Source: Gammaproteobacteria bacterium
GTDB taxonomy: Bacteria > Pseudomonadota > Gammaproteobacteria > Xanthomonadales > SZUA-36
NCBI GenBank assembly: GCA_030431095.1
Contig: JAUIJU010000015.1
Span: 1 to 64,000 of the forward strand
Direction of reading: 5' to 3'
DNA length: 64,000 nt
Shown: piece after piece, positions 34,834-43,612 of the stretch
Position numbering within the stretch: the stretch's first letter is position 1
How the letters are laid out: each line of letters begins with the position of its first letter
Notes under the pieces: generated by a model
What the model saw: the letters and a program-made list of their open reading frames with translations, nothing else
Told to the model about the DNA's origin: nothing
Databases searched by the model: none
Program-made: the position numbers and the translations under genes

Positions 34834-36132
34834 GTGAGCACCGCGCCGCGCTCCCTGGACGACTGGCTGGCCCTGCTCGAGGCACGCCATCCTGCCGATA
34901 TCGACCTGGACCTGTCGCGATGTGGCGCGGTGTATCGGCGCCTGGGCAGTCCACGGCCCGGCCGTCGCGTCATCACGGTGGCCGGCACCAACGGCAAGGG
35001 TTCCACCGTGGCCTGGGCGTGTGCCGCGCTGGACGCACTGGATTATCGCCAGGGCGCCTACACTTCGCCCCACCTGCTGTGCTTCAACGAACGCCTGCGC
35101 CTGTTGGGCGAAATGGTCGACACCGCCACGCTCCTGGCTGCTTTCGAAGCGGTGGAGGCTGCGCGTGGGGACACCTCGCTGACCTATTTCGAATTCACCA
35201 CGCTGGCCTGTTTCACGGTCATGGCCGGTGCGGACCTGGACGTCGCGGTCCTGGAGGTCGGCCTGGGAGGGCGCCTGGACACGGTGAACCTGGTCGATGC
35301 CGACGTGTCCGTGATCACGCCCGTGGGCCTGGATCACCAGGTGTTCCTGGGTGATGACCGGGAAACGATCGGGCGGGAGAAAGCCGGTATTTTGCGCCGC
35401 AGGCGCCCCGTCGTGCTGGCGGAATCGTCGCCGCCGGAAAGCGTCCTCGCGTCCGCGCAGGCGCTCGATTGCCCGGTGTCGCTCGCCGGCCGCGATTTCG
35501 ACCTCAGCGCCGTATCCGATGGTGCGGTGTGCTTTCGCCTGGGCAATCGGACCCTCGAATTGCCGCGACCGTCGCTGGGCGGGGCGCACCAGTTCACCAA
35601 CCTGGGCGGCGCGCTGGCCGCGGTGTTCACCCTGTTTCCGGGCGCCTGGCCCGTGATGGACGGGGTGGCCAAGCGGCTGGCCCGGGCCGTGGCCGGTGTT
35701 CAGCTGGCCGGTCGGCTGCAAGTCGCGGGTCCGCCCCCGGGCTATCTGCTGGACGTCGGTCACAACCCGATGGCCGCCACCGTGGTGCGCCAACGGCTGG
35801 CGGCGAACGCATCCGGACCCTGCGTTCTGGGCATGCTGGCGGACAAGGATGCCGAGGCGGTGGCGACGATACTGGCGCCGGTGGTGTCGGAATTTCTGTG
35901 CGCGGGACTCCGACAGGGTGGCCGTTCGCAAAGCGGGGAAGCCCTGGCCCGGCGCGTGGGCGCGGCGGTTCCGGACGCCACGGTGCGCGCCTTTCCGGAC
36001 GTATCACGGGCTCTTGAAACCACGCGTAACCGCCCGTCCGCCGGTGCGCCGACGTTGGTATTCGGGTCATTCCACACGGCCGCCGAAGCGCTGTGCTGGC
36101 TGCGTGGCGACGTGTGCGAGCTTGACGGGTGA
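34834..36132 (+). CDS. folC: Bifunctional folylpolyglutamate/dihydrofolate synthase
   Basis: This 432-residue Mur-ligase-type ATPase makes dihydrofolate and adds glutamates to folates. The P-loop GTNGKGST is at 51-58, TSPHLLCFNERLR follows, LEVGLGGRLD and the HQVFLGD block are conserved, and LDVGHNP marks the C-terminal domain. It begins at GTG 34834 (VSTAPRSLDDW). It follows accD by 31 nt and precedes dedD, the usual order. Confidence 0.95.
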   Translation: MSTAPRSLDDWLALLEARHPADIDLDLSRCGAVYRRLGSPRPGRRVITVAGTNGKGSTVAWACAALDALDYRQGAYTSPHLLCFNERLRLLGEMVDTATLLAAFEAVEAARGDTSLTYFEFTTLACFTVMAGADLDVAVLEVGLGGRLDTVNLVDADVSVITPVGLDHQVFLGDDRETIGREKAGILRRRRPVVLAESSPPESVLASAQALDCPVSLAGRDFDLSAVSDGAVCFRLGNRTLELPRPSLGGAHQFTNLGGALAAVFTLFPGAWPVMDGVAKRLARAVAGVQLAGRLQVAGPPPGYLLDVGHNPMAATVVRQRLAANASGPCVLGMLADKDAEAVATILAPVVSEFLCAGLRQGGRSQSGEALARRVGAAVPDATVRAFPDVSRALETTRNRPSAGAPTLVFGSFHTAAEALCWLRGDVCELDG

Positions 36133-36194
36133 GTGCCCACGCACCGCCGGCCCATGCCTGCTAGAATCAGCGGCTTCACGCACATGATCTCCCA

Positions 36195-37277
36195 ATGGAT
36201 AAAGCACTAAAACAAAGACTCGTTGGGGCCAGCGTGCTCGTGGCGCTGGCCGTGGTCGTCCTTCCCATGCTGCTTGGCGGGCAGCCTGAATCCCCCCAGG
36301 ACGAGCGGCAGATCGACATTCCGCCTCGCCCCCAGGAACTGTCTTTCGAAAAGCGGCGCTTCCCGATCGGTGAACAGCCGCCGGAACAACCCTCCCAGGT
36401 GCCTGATCGCCCGGCGCCGGCGCTGGACACCGGCGGCGGCCAGTTGCCCCCGTCGGACGGCCAGCCGCCGGCGACGACGGAGACCCTGCAACAACGCCTC
36501 GAGCGCGTGGCGGCCGAGTCGCCGGGTACGGACAGCGGTGAACCGCCCGAGGACGATGCGGCACTTGCTCCGGCAACGGAACTTGCCGCGGCGGAACCGG
36601 ATATCGACTCGCCGGTCGACGACGGAGCCGACGCGGACAACCCGGGCGAGCCGCCCACGCCCAATACCGGCGAGACGCCCGATCCCGGTGGCGAGAGCGC
36701 CCCGCTGGTGGCGGACCCGGCTCCGGCCGAGACCGTCCAGGTGGCCACTGCCGACGCCACCGCGGGGGGGCGCTACCTTGTCCAGGTGGCCAGTTTCAGC
36801 AGTACTGCCAATGCCAACCGCCTGGCCGGCACCCTGCGGGGTTCGGGCATGCCGGTGGTCATGGACACGGTAGACAGCGCGGCGGGCGTACTCCACCGGG
36901 TGCGCGTGGGTCCTTTCGAGCAACGTGCGCAGGCCGAACAGGTGGTGACCCGCCTGGGTCGGCAGATTCCGGATGTGCGTCCGCGGCTGGTCGACCTGCG
37001 TCCCGATGATGAATCCACCGTGACCGAGCCGGGGGATCCGCTGGTTCGCTGGGTGGTGCAGGTGGGCGTATTCTCCGAGCAGGCCAACGCAGAACAGCTG
37101 GTTTTTCGCCTGCGCGACGCTGGCTTCAGCGCCAGCAGCCGAGCCGAGACCGCCGGTGGGAACACCGTGTATCGCGTGCGCGTGGGACCGGAAGCCCGAC
37201 GCGAGAATGCCGTGAGCCTACGCGACCGCATTGAGGCCGAGCAGGGCATCAAGGGCATCGTGCAAAGCACGGAATGA
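36195..37277 (+). CDS. dedD: DedD-like cell-division SPOR protein with two SPOR domains
   Basis: This 360-residue protein has a short cytosolic start, one membrane anchor (about 10-28) and a long Pro/Asp/Glu-rich periplasmic linker. Two SPOR domains follow (about 193-268, RYLVQVASFSSTANANRL; and 286-358, WVVQVGVFSEQANAEQL). SPOR domains bind denuded septal glycan, so it should localise to the division site. E. coli DedD has a single SPOR domain; the duplication here is notable. TAGAAT at 36162-36167 may be an internal -10. It lies in the standard folC-dedD-cvpA-purF order. Confidence 0.92.
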   Translation: MDKALKQRLVGASVLVALAVVVLPMLLGGQPESPQDERQIDIPPRPQELSFEKRRFPIGEQPPEQPSQVPDRPAPALDTGGGQLPPSDGQPPATTETLQQRLERVAAESPGTDSGEPPEDDAALAPATELAAAEPDIDSPVDDGADADNPGEPPTPNTGETPDPGGESAPLVADPAPAETVQVATADATAGGRYLVQVASFSSTANANRLAGTLRGSGMPVVMDTVDSAAGVLHRVRVGPFEQRAQAEQVVTRLGRQIPDVRPRLVDLRPDDESTVTEPGDPLVRWVVQVGVFSEQANAEQLVFRLRDAGFSASSRAETAGGNTVYRVRVGPEARRENAVSLRDRIEAEQGIKGIVQSTE

Positions 37278-37281
37278 GGCG

Positions 37282-37887
37282 GTGAGCACTGTCGACCTCG
37301 TGCTGCTCGGCCTGGTCGGCCTGTCTGTCGTGGTCGGCCTGTGGCGCGGCTTCATCAAGGAGGTTTTTGCGCTGGCGGTGTGGGTTTTCGCCTTCATGGC
37401 GGCGTTTCATTTCTCCGGCGCCGCCGCCAACCTGCTCGAACCCTATGTCACGGTGCCTTCGGCGCGCCAGGGCCTGGCCTTCGCGGCCGTCTTCATCCTG
37501 GTGCTGGTCGCCGGTGGGCTGGTGACTTTCCTGATTGGACAGCTGGTCGAGAAGACTGGCCTCAGCGGCACCGACCGGCTCCTGGGCGCGGTGTTCGGAG
37601 CGGCCCGTGGCTTGTTGCTGGTGCTGGCTCTTATCCTGGCGGCCGGCTTCACGCCCGTGCCCGCCGACCCCTGGTGGGGCGAGTCGCGGGTGATTCAGTC
37701 CCTGCTCCCGCTGGCCGAATGGGCGGGCGGATTTCTGCCCGAATCCGTGACCGAGCACCTGGAGCTCTATCCGGAGCCCGCGGATGCCGTCGAGGACGGC
37801 GCGACCCCGTCCGATCCCGATCGCGCCGGGGCAGACGTGGCCGTGGTAGAATTCGCCGCGTCGCAGGCGCCAGGCCAGGGCGACTGA
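37282..37887 (+). CDS. cvpA: CvpA-family membrane protein
   Basis: This 201-residue inner-membrane protein has four hydrophobic helices in the CvpA pattern: VDLVLLGLVGLSVVVGLWRG at the start, and LVEKTGLSGTDRLLGAVFGAARG in the middle. It ends with an acidic soluble tail. In relatives it is linked to colicin V production and envelope or bile stress, but its activity is not settled. GTG 37282 was selected because the family starts there; GAGGC precedes it. It is directly upstream of purF. Confidence 0.93.
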   Translation: MSTVDLVLLGLVGLSVVVGLWRGFIKEVFALAVWVFAFMAAFHFSGAAANLLEPYVTVPSARQGLAFAAVFILVLVAGGLVTFLIGQLVEKTGLSGTDRLLGAVFGAARGLLLVLALILAAGFTPVPADPWWGESRVIQSLLPLAEWAGGFLPESVTEHLELYPEPADAVEDGATPSDPDRAGADVAVVEFAASQAPGQGD

Positions 37888-37934
37888 ACCCGGCGCGGCG
37901 CCGAGGCCAACCACCTCTCCAGGAATCGCCTGAC

Positions 37935-39434
37935 ATGTGCGGAATCATCGGAATCGTCGGTCGTGACATGGTGGCCCCGGCCATCTACGACGCCCTGACC
38001 ATGCTGCAGCACCGGGGCCAGGATGCCGCCGGCATCGCCACCCTGGATGGCCACCGCCTGAACCTGCACAAGGACAACGGCCTGGTCAGCGACGTATTCC
38101 GTGACTCGAGCGACATGGCCGGGTTGATGGGCAACGTGGGCATCGGGCACGTGCGTTACCCCACCGCCGGTGGTGACAACTCCGCCGAAGCGCAGCCGTT
38201 CTACGTCAATTCTCCCTACGGCCTGGCCCTGGGTCACAACGGCAACCTGATCAATACGCGGGCACTGGCCGAAGAACTGTTCGAAAGCGACCGGCGCCAC
38301 CTGAACACCGAATCCGATTCCGAGTTGCTGCTCAACGTGCTGGCCCATGAACTGGCGGCGGCGCGGGGCGACAACCTGACCCCGGAAGACATCTTTCGCG
38401 CGGTCGACGGCGTGCATCAGCGTTGCGAAGGCGCGTACGCCGCCATCGCCCTGATCGTGAACCAGGGTGTGCTCGGTTTTCGTGATCCCTGGGGCATTCG
38501 ACCGGCGGTCCTGGGTCAGCGTGAAACCGACAAGGGCATGGAGTACGCCATCACCTCGGAAAGCGTCGCGCTCGACGCTATCGGCTTTGAACTGGTGCGC
38601 GACCTCAAGCCGGGCGAGGCCGTGTTCATCAGCCGGGAAGGGGCCTTGTACAGTCACGAAAGCCCGCTGGCCAAGCCCCTGACACCGTGTATTTTCGAAC
38701 ACGTGTACTTCTCCCGGCCTGAATCCATGATGGACGACGTGTCGGTCTACAAGGCCCGGTTGCGCATGGGCGAGTCGCTGGCACGCAAGATTCTGCGTGA
38801 GTGGCCCGACCATGACATCGACGTGGTGATCCCGGTCCCCGACACCAGCCGTACTTCGTCCCTGCCGTTGGCTTACGAACTGGACGTCAAGTATCGCGAA
38901 GGCCTGATGAAGAACCGCTATATCGGGCGAACCTTCATCATGCCCGGCCAGGCGGAGCGCCAGAAGTCGGTGCGCCGCAAGCTCAACCCGGTGGGGCTGG
39001 AGTTTCGCAATAAGAACGTACTGCTGGTCGATGATTCCATCGTGCGGGGAACCACGTCCCGGCAGATCATCCAGATGGCCCGCGAGGCGGGCGCCAACCA
39101 GGTCTATTTCGCTTCTGCCTCGCCGCCCGTTCGGCACGCCAACATTTACGGTATCGACATGCCGGCCACTGCCGAGCTGGTGGCGCACGGGCGAACCGTG
39201 GAAGAGATCCAGGCTTTCCTGGGCGCGGATCGGTTGATCTACCAGGACCTGGACGACCTGGTCAGCGCCTGCCGGGAGGGCAATGAGAGCATTCGCCGCT
39301 TCGACACCTCGTGCTTTTCCGGCGACTACATCACCGGCGTGGAGCCTGGCTACCTGGAGGCGCTGGAAACGCGACGTTCCGACGCGGTCAAGGAAACGCG
39401 CCGCGTCGCCAACCTGGCCCGGCGCGTGAGCTGA
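37935..39434 (+). CDS. purF: Amidophosphoribosyltransferase
   Basis: This 499-residue enzyme catalyses the first step of purine synthesis, making phosphoribosylamine from PRPP and glutamine. After Met removal Cys2 (MCGIIGIVG) is the glutaminase nucleophile. The N-terminal Ntn domain includes HRGQDAAGIA and HNGNLIN. The PRPP-binding loop VLLVDDSIVRGTTSRQ marks the transferase domain. Length and order after cvpA are canonical. It closes the long housekeeping operon begun at asd or fimV. Confidence 0.97.
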   Translation: MCGIIGIVGRDMVAPAIYDALTMLQHRGQDAAGIATLDGHRLNLHKDNGLVSDVFRDSSDMAGLMGNVGIGHVRYPTAGGDNSAEAQPFYVNSPYGLALGHNGNLINTRALAEELFESDRRHLNTESDSELLLNVLAHELAAARGDNLTPEDIFRAVDGVHQRCEGAYAAIALIVNQGVLGFRDPWGIRPAVLGQRETDKGMEYAITSESVALDAIGFELVRDLKPGEAVFISREGALYSHESPLAKPLTPCIFEHVYFSRPESMMDDVSVYKARLRMGESLARKILREWPDHDIDVVIPVPDTSRTSSLPLAYELDVKYREGLMKNRYIGRTFIMPGQAERQKSVRRKLNPVGLEFRNKNVLLVDDSIVRGTTSRQIIQMAREAGANQVYFASASPPVRHANIYGIDMPATAELVAHGRTVEEIQAFLGADRLIYQDLDDLVSACREGNESIRRFDTSCFSGDYITGVEPGYLEALETRRSDAVKETRRVANLARRVS

Positions 39435-39507
39435 GCCCCCGCGCGGTCCTCGACTCGGGGCGAGTTGGCCTGTAATTCACATTAGTTAACATCAGGAGCC
39501 CATTGAT

Positions 39508-40971
39508 TTGACAGAGAAATCAAAAAGGGAGCCGATGTCCAAGGTGGATACCGCCTGGCTGCGCATGGAGCAGCCTTCCAACCTCATGATGATCACCGGG
39601 GTGATTGGCTTCGACGGTCCCCTGGACGACGATCGCCTGCTGGAGACGGTGGAGCGGCGCCTGCTCAAGTTCGACCGGTTCCGCCAGAAGGCTGTCGATA
39701 CCGCGGCCGGGGCGCGCTGGGAGTTCGACGAGGACTTCGACCTGCGCTCACACGTGCGCCGCGTGGCCTTGCCCGGAAAGGCGGACCGCGAAGAACTGGA
39801 GTTGCTGGTGGCCGACCTGGCGTCGACGCCGCTGGACCACTCGCGTCCCCTGTGGCAGTTCCACGTGGTGGAGAATTACGTCGATGGGCCGGCCCTGGTG
39901 GTGCGTATTCACCATTGCATCGCGGATGGCATCGCGCTCGTACAGGTGTTCCTGTCCCTGACCGACCAGAGCGCCGATGCCGCCCCCGCGAAGGCGGATG
40001 CCGCCGAAACCGACGAATCACGCCATCATGCCGCACCGGTGTTTCAGCGCTTGCTGGAGCCGGCCCGGGAGGGGCTCGATGCCGCCCTGCACCTGGGCCA
40101 GGCGGCCTGGGAAGAAGGGATCACCCTGCTGCAGGAACCCGGTCGGGTGGCGCGGTATGCCCACGAAGCGGGAGAGATCCTGGGTGAACTGGCTCATGCC
40201 CTGGCCTTGCCCAATGACCCCCGAACGCGGCTCAAGGGGCGCCTCGGCGCGCGCAAGCAGGTTGCCTGGGTCGAGCCCCTGCCGCTGGACGAGGTCAAGG
40301 CCGTGGGGAAGGCCTTTGGCTGCACGGTGAACGATGTGCTGATCGCCTGCGCTTCCGGGGCCGTGCGCCGCTTTCTCCTCGAGCATGGCGGTTCGGGCGA
40401 TGCCGATCACGACGTGCGCGCCACGGTGCCGGTCAATCTCCGGCCGCTGGAGCATGCACTGGAATTGGGTAACCACTTCGGCCTGGTGTTCCTGGACCTG
40501 CCAATCAGCGTGGGCAACCCGCTGGAGCGCCTCTACGTGGTCAACGACCGCATGACCGAGCTCAAGGCCTCGCGCCAGGCGGCCATGACCTTCGGCTTTC
40601 TCGCGGCGTTGGGCATGGGTCCTTCGGCCCTGCAGAAACCCGTGCTGGACGTGCTGAGCGAGAAGGCCTCCACGGTACTGACCAACGTGCCCGGCCCGCA
40701 GGTGCCGCTTTACCTGGCGGGGGCGAAGATGCGGGAACTGATGTTCTGGGTGCCGCAAAGCGGCAGCATCGGCATGGGTATCAGCATTCTGAGCTACGAC
40801 GCCCGCGTGTTTTTCGGTCTGATCGCCGACCGTCGACTGGTCCCCGATCCGGCCGCGATCACCCGGCGTTTTCACGCCGAATTCGAGCAACTGCTCTACC
40901 TCTCGTTGATGCTGCCACTGGAGGCGCGCTGCCCGACGGACCACGCCGAGCGCTTGCTGAACGGGGGCTGA
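39508..40971 (+). CDS. Wax ester synthase/diacylglycerol acyltransferase (WS/DGAT) family protein
   Basis: This 487-residue protein belongs to the WS/DGAT family, which joins acyl-CoA to a fatty alcohol or diacylglycerol. The acyltransferase motif HHxxxDG is intact: HHCIADG at 135-141. SRPLWQF (112-118), the central NDVLIA and the C-terminal NVPGPQVPLYLAGA (family NVPGP) are present. TTG 39508 is preferred because AGGAG lies 9 nt before it; an ATG at 39535 is possible but its purine run is too close. It begins a cluster with a phasin, an acyl-CoA-binding protein and an acyl-CoA reductase. Wax ester rather than triacylglycerol is inferred from the reductase. Confidence 0.93.
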   Translation: MTEKSKREPMSKVDTAWLRMEQPSNLMMITGVIGFDGPLDDDRLLETVERRLLKFDRFRQKAVDTAAGARWEFDEDFDLRSHVRRVALPGKADREELELLVADLASTPLDHSRPLWQFHVVENYVDGPALVVRIHHCIADGIALVQVFLSLTDQSADAAPAKADAAETDESRHHAAPVFQRLLEPAREGLDAALHLGQAAWEEGITLLQEPGRVARYAHEAGEILGELAHALALPNDPRTRLKGRLGARKQVAWVEPLPLDEVKAVGKAFGCTVNDVLIACASGAVRRFLLEHGGSGDADHDVRATVPVNLRPLEHALELGNHFGLVFLDLPISVGNPLERLYVVNDRMTELKASRQAAMTFGFLAALGMGPSALQKPVLDVLSEKASTVLTNVPGPQVPLYLAGAKMRELMFWVPQSGSIGMGISILSYDARVFFGLIADRRLVPDPAAITRRFHAEFEQLLYLSLMLPLEARCPTDHAERLLNGG

Positions 40972-40974
40972 GGC

Positions 40975-41826
40975 CTATTCGAGCTCAGCCAGCGCGCAAT
41001 CCACGTCCAGTCGCTCCATGGCGTCGCGAGGGTTCATTTCAGAGGCTTGCACGTACAGCTCGGTGACACGATCCAGCTGGCCGTCGCCGTACATCATGTA
41101 CAGGCCATTGCCGTATTCCATCCGCGCGATGGGTGATTCGGGGGCCAGCGCGACGGCGCGTTCGAAGTGCTCTTCCGCCTTGTCGGGGCTGGCGCCGTAC
41201 GTCATGGCGCCGATCATCTTGCCGATCTTGTCGACGATTTCCGCGTGGTACAGACCGAGCGCAGTATGCGCTTCGGCGTGATCGGGGGCCAGTTCCAGCG
41301 CCCGGTCCAGGCTTTCCTGGATGCGTCCGCCGATGCCCTGGCGGAGCGCCTTGACGACCGAGATCGACTGGCTGTAGCGCCCCAGGTTGAAGGCGTGAAA
41401 ATACCAGGTATTGGGATCGTCCGGCAGGACCGCCGCGGCCGCTTCCGCGCGGTCGGCCGCCGCCTTGTACAGCTCGCGCTGCAGCTTGTCGTCATCCACC
41501 AGGTAATGCGCATAGATGCCGGCGGCCTTGTTGGCGGCGGCGTGCCCCAGGGGGCCCAAGGCCGTGCCGAGTTCGATGGCGGATTCGAAATCGCCGGCGT
41601 GGAAGGCGCGCCAGGCGTCCTGCAGACGGGAGGCCAGCGAGGTTTCGTCGCCATCGTGGTCCCCGGGCGCTGCCTCGGGGTGCGCCTGGAGCACCGCGGC
41701 GACGTGTGTTGCGTCCGGCCAGGGCTCGCAATCGCCCCGGTGCAAATCGGGCCAGGCCTCGTGGAGCCGCTCCCCGTCATAGGTGTACGGCGCGGCGTCG
41801 TGTGGAAACGGACGGCTGATGCTCAC
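40975..41826 (-). CDS. TPR-repeat protein
   Basis: This 283-residue soluble protein contains several tetratricopeptide-like helix pairs, e.g. WRAFHAGDFESAIELGTALG, SLDRALELAPDHAEAHTALG and AEEHFERAVALAPESPIARM. The N-terminal 60 residues (His/Asp/Trp-rich) are distinct. It starts at GTG 41826 with GGAG 8 nt upstream. It converges with the WS/DGAT gene (3 nt between stops) and diverges from the phasin gene; a 20-bp palindrome lies between. A role in assembling lipid-granule proteins is possible but unproven. Confidence 0.75.
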   Translation of the reverse strand: MSISRPFPHDAAPYTYDGERLHEAWPDLHRGDCEPWPDATHVAAVLQAHPEAAPGDHDGDETSLASRLQDAWRAFHAGDFESAIELGTALGPLGHAAANKAAGIYAHYLVDDDKLQRELYKAAADRAEAAAAVLPDDPNTWYFHAFNLGRYSQSISVVKALRQGIGGRIQESLDRALELAPDHAEAHTALGLYHAEIVDKIGKMIGAMTYGASPDKAEEHFERAVALAPESPIARMEYGNGLYMMYGDGQLDRVTELYVQASEMNPRDAMERLDVDCALAELE

Positions 41827-41868
41827 GGGTGAGCTCCGTGGTTGCCGCGGCCGGTTCCCGGTCGGTCG

Positions 41869-41888
41869 ATTAGTGTGATCACTCTAAT
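41869..41888. promoter_or_regulatory. 20-bp palindromic operator between TPR and phasin genes
   Basis: ATTAGTGTGA-TCACTCTAAT is palindromic at 18 of 20 positions (mismatch only at the sixth base of each arm). It lies 43 nt before the TPR start and 57 nt before the phasin start, so one dimeric or paired-dimer regulator could control both. Its size and form suit a TetR-family protein, one of which is encoded 0.7 kb away. Confidence 0.6.
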
Positions 41889-41945
41889 TTATCTGTCCAG
41901 AATGGCGTCCAATGATTGAGCTACCCCCCATCGAGGAGGTTTGAA

Positions 41946-42431
41946 ATGGCAAATAAGACGCTGAACAAAAAGGTAACCGCGAAAGGCCCTGCAGGCAAGC
42001 TGACCGACCAGGTGACCGGTTCGGCCCGGGAATTGATGCTGGCCGGCCTGGGCGCGCTGTCCATGACCCGCCAGGAAGGTGGCAGGCTGGTGGAGCAGGG
42101 CAATCGACTGTTCGACAGGCTTGTCGAGGAAGGTACCCGGTTCGAGCAGGGCGCCCGCAAGGACGTCGAAGGCAAGGTCACCGGTCTGCGTGGTGGTGTC
42201 GAGTCGCGCGTCGCGGCCGTGCGTGAGCAAGCCAGCGGCAACCTGGTACGACTGGAAGGCCTGTTCGAAGAGCGCGTTGCGCGCGTTCTCGGTCGGCTGG
42301 GCGTGCCCACCGCCGATGACGTGAACAAGCTGTCCGCACGCGTGGAAAAACTGTCCGAGCAAGTCGCCGCACTGGCCGACAGGCAAGGCGCCAGGGCGAC
42401 ATCGCGCAAGGCGGCCAGAAACGCGGCCTGA
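41946..42431 (+). CDS. Phasin (PHA/lipid granule-associated protein)
   Basis: This 161-residue protein has a lysine/alanine-rich ends pattern and an amphipathic core: ELMLAGLGALSMTRQEGGRLVEQG, then FDRLVEEGTRFEQGARKDV. This is the PhaF/PhaI-type phasin signature (LAGLGA...G...F..LV..G). A leucine-zipper-like segment (ADDVNKLSARVEKLSEQVAAL, about 124-144) would oligomerise. Phasins coat polyester or lipid inclusions. GAGGAGG precedes ATG 41946. It is monocistronic with a strong terminator after it. No PHA synthase is in the window; with WS/DGAT and reductase neighbours it may coat wax-ester droplets. Confidence 0.88.
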   Translation: MANKTLNKKVTAKGPAGKLTDQVTGSARELMLAGLGALSMTRQEGGRLVEQGNRLFDRLVEEGTRFEQGARKDVEGKVTGLRGGVESRVAAVREQASGNLVRLEGLFEERVARVLGRLGVPTADDVNKLSARVEKLSEQVAALADRQGARATSRKAARNAA

Positions 42432-42483
42432 CCGGTCGCCAAACAGGGTTCTCCCTCGCACTCCATGCAGGGGTGTTTTGCAG

Positions 42484-42509
42484 GGCCGGCGCCAGCCGGC
42501 CTTTTTTTT
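42484..42509 (+). terminator. Intrinsic terminator after the phasin gene
   Basis: GGCCGGC, loop GCCA, GCCGGCC followed by eight T. It lies 53 nt past the phasin stop. Confidence 0.92.
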
Positions 42510-42556
42510 GCCTGCGGCCTGGTCCGCCCAGCCTGGCGTTCACCCCCGGCAACCGC

Positions 42557-43219
42557 CTAGGCCCCCATGTATTCCCTCGCCAACTCCCGGAACTGTTCCG
42601 CCTCAGCGTTGGCGAGGTACGGGATAAACAGGTACAACACCCGCGCCGCCGCCGCGGTCAGCGCACTGCCGTCGGCCAGGCCGGCGGTGTCGCGGATTTC
42701 CGCCCATGCGATCCAGAAGGTCATCTGCTGCAGGGTGTTGTTCACCAGGGCCGCTTCGTCTTCGGGTGAGATGGACATGACTTCGGCATCGCGCAGTCGC
42801 CCCACCAGGTGGTACAGGGCGGCTTCCTGGCGCCCGAGCAGCCCAACGATGGCCGGTCGCAGACGATCGATTCGCGTGCACAGCTCCGCCAGGTCACGGT
42901 GGACGAAGCGGTATCGCCCCATGGTTTCGAACAGCAGGTGCAAACGCAGGTACAACTCCTCGATGCCCGGCGCCTGGTCACCTTCGATCGGTTCGAGAAG
43001 CGGTGAGAGTTCCACCAGGTAACGTTTGAACAGTTCCAGGGCGATCTCGTCGCGATGCCGAAAGTGGTAGTAGAGATTGCCGGGACTGATGTCGGCTTCC
43101 AGCGCGATCTCGTTGGTCGACACGTTGGGTTCGCCCTGGTCGTTGAACAGGGCCAGGCTGGTCTGCAGGATCAGCTCCCGGGTGTTCCGGCGCGCGCCCT
43201 CCGGGGATTTTTTGCTCAC
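42557..43219 (-). CDS. TetR-family transcriptional regulator (PhaD-like)
   Basis: This 220-residue protein has an N-terminal helix-turn-helix: TRELILQTSLALFNDQGE, then STNEIALEADISPGNLYYHF (about 34-53). The C-terminal ligand domain is helical and hydrophobic. The pattern resembles PhaD and related TetR proteins near PHA and acyl-CoA genes, which respond to acyl-CoA derivatives. It starts at GTG 43219, 16 nt after the acyl-CoA-binding protein gene, as a two-gene operon. It is a good candidate to bind the palindrome at 41869-41888. Confidence 0.88.
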   Translation of the reverse strand: MSKKSPEGARRNTRELILQTSLALFNDQGEPNVSTNEIALEADISPGNLYYHFRHRDEIALELFKRYLVELSPLLEPIEGDQAPGIEELYLRLHLLFETMGRYRFVHRDLAELCTRIDRLRPAIVGLLGRQEAALYHLVGRLRDAEVMSISPEDEAALVNNTLQQMTFWIAWAEIRDTAGLADGSALTAAAARVLYLFIPYLANAEAEQFRELAREYMGA

Positions 43220-43235
43220 CGGACCAATCGCCCGC

Positions 43236-43502
43236 CTAGTCCACCTGGCCGCCCAGGGCCTTGACCAGGTCCACGTAACGTTCCTGCGCCTGGTCCCGGG
43301 GCGTGCCTTCGAGTTTTTCCCAGGCCTCGTACTTGGCGAGGCCGACGAAATCGAAGAACCCCGGCTTGTCGCCGCTGACGTCGCCTTCGCTCCCCTGCTT
43401 GTAGAGCGCGTAGAGCTTCAGCAGGGTGTCGTTGTCCGGCTTCTGATCGAGTTGTTTCACGGCCTCGGTGGCCGCCTGGAACCGCACATCGGTCTCTGTC
43501 AC
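43236..43502 (-). CDS. Acyl-CoA-binding protein
   Basis: This 88-residue ACBP-family protein has the four-helix motif: LLKLYALYKQGSEGDVSGDK, then GFFDFVGLAKYEAWEKLEG and a final YVDLVKAL helix. The tyrosine and lysines that hold the acyl-CoA head group (YALYKQ, K-W region) are present. GTG 43502 was chosen because GGAGG lies just upstream and the length fits; a GTG at 43514 lacks a ribosome site. It would buffer long-chain acyl-CoA for the reductase and WS/DGAT. It diverges from the reductase gene across 110 nt. Confidence 0.92.
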   Translation of the reverse strand: MTETDVRFQAATEAVKQLDQKPDNDTLLKLYALYKQGSEGDVSGDKPGFFDFVGLAKYEAWEKLEGTPRDQAQERYVDLVKALGGQVD

Positions 43503-43612
43503 ATCCCCTCCCACGGCGTCCGGCGGCGATGGCCGGAATGCCTTCTGCTAATATCCGGAAAACTGTCTTTGATCGTACCATGTCCCCGTCGGGGGGCATC
43601 CAGGAAGGGCTC

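Noticed and set aside
39461-39507. A full copy of the 41869 palindrome before the WS/DGAT gene
   Set aside because: Only one half-site resembles it (about seven of ten bases); too weak to annotate as an operator.
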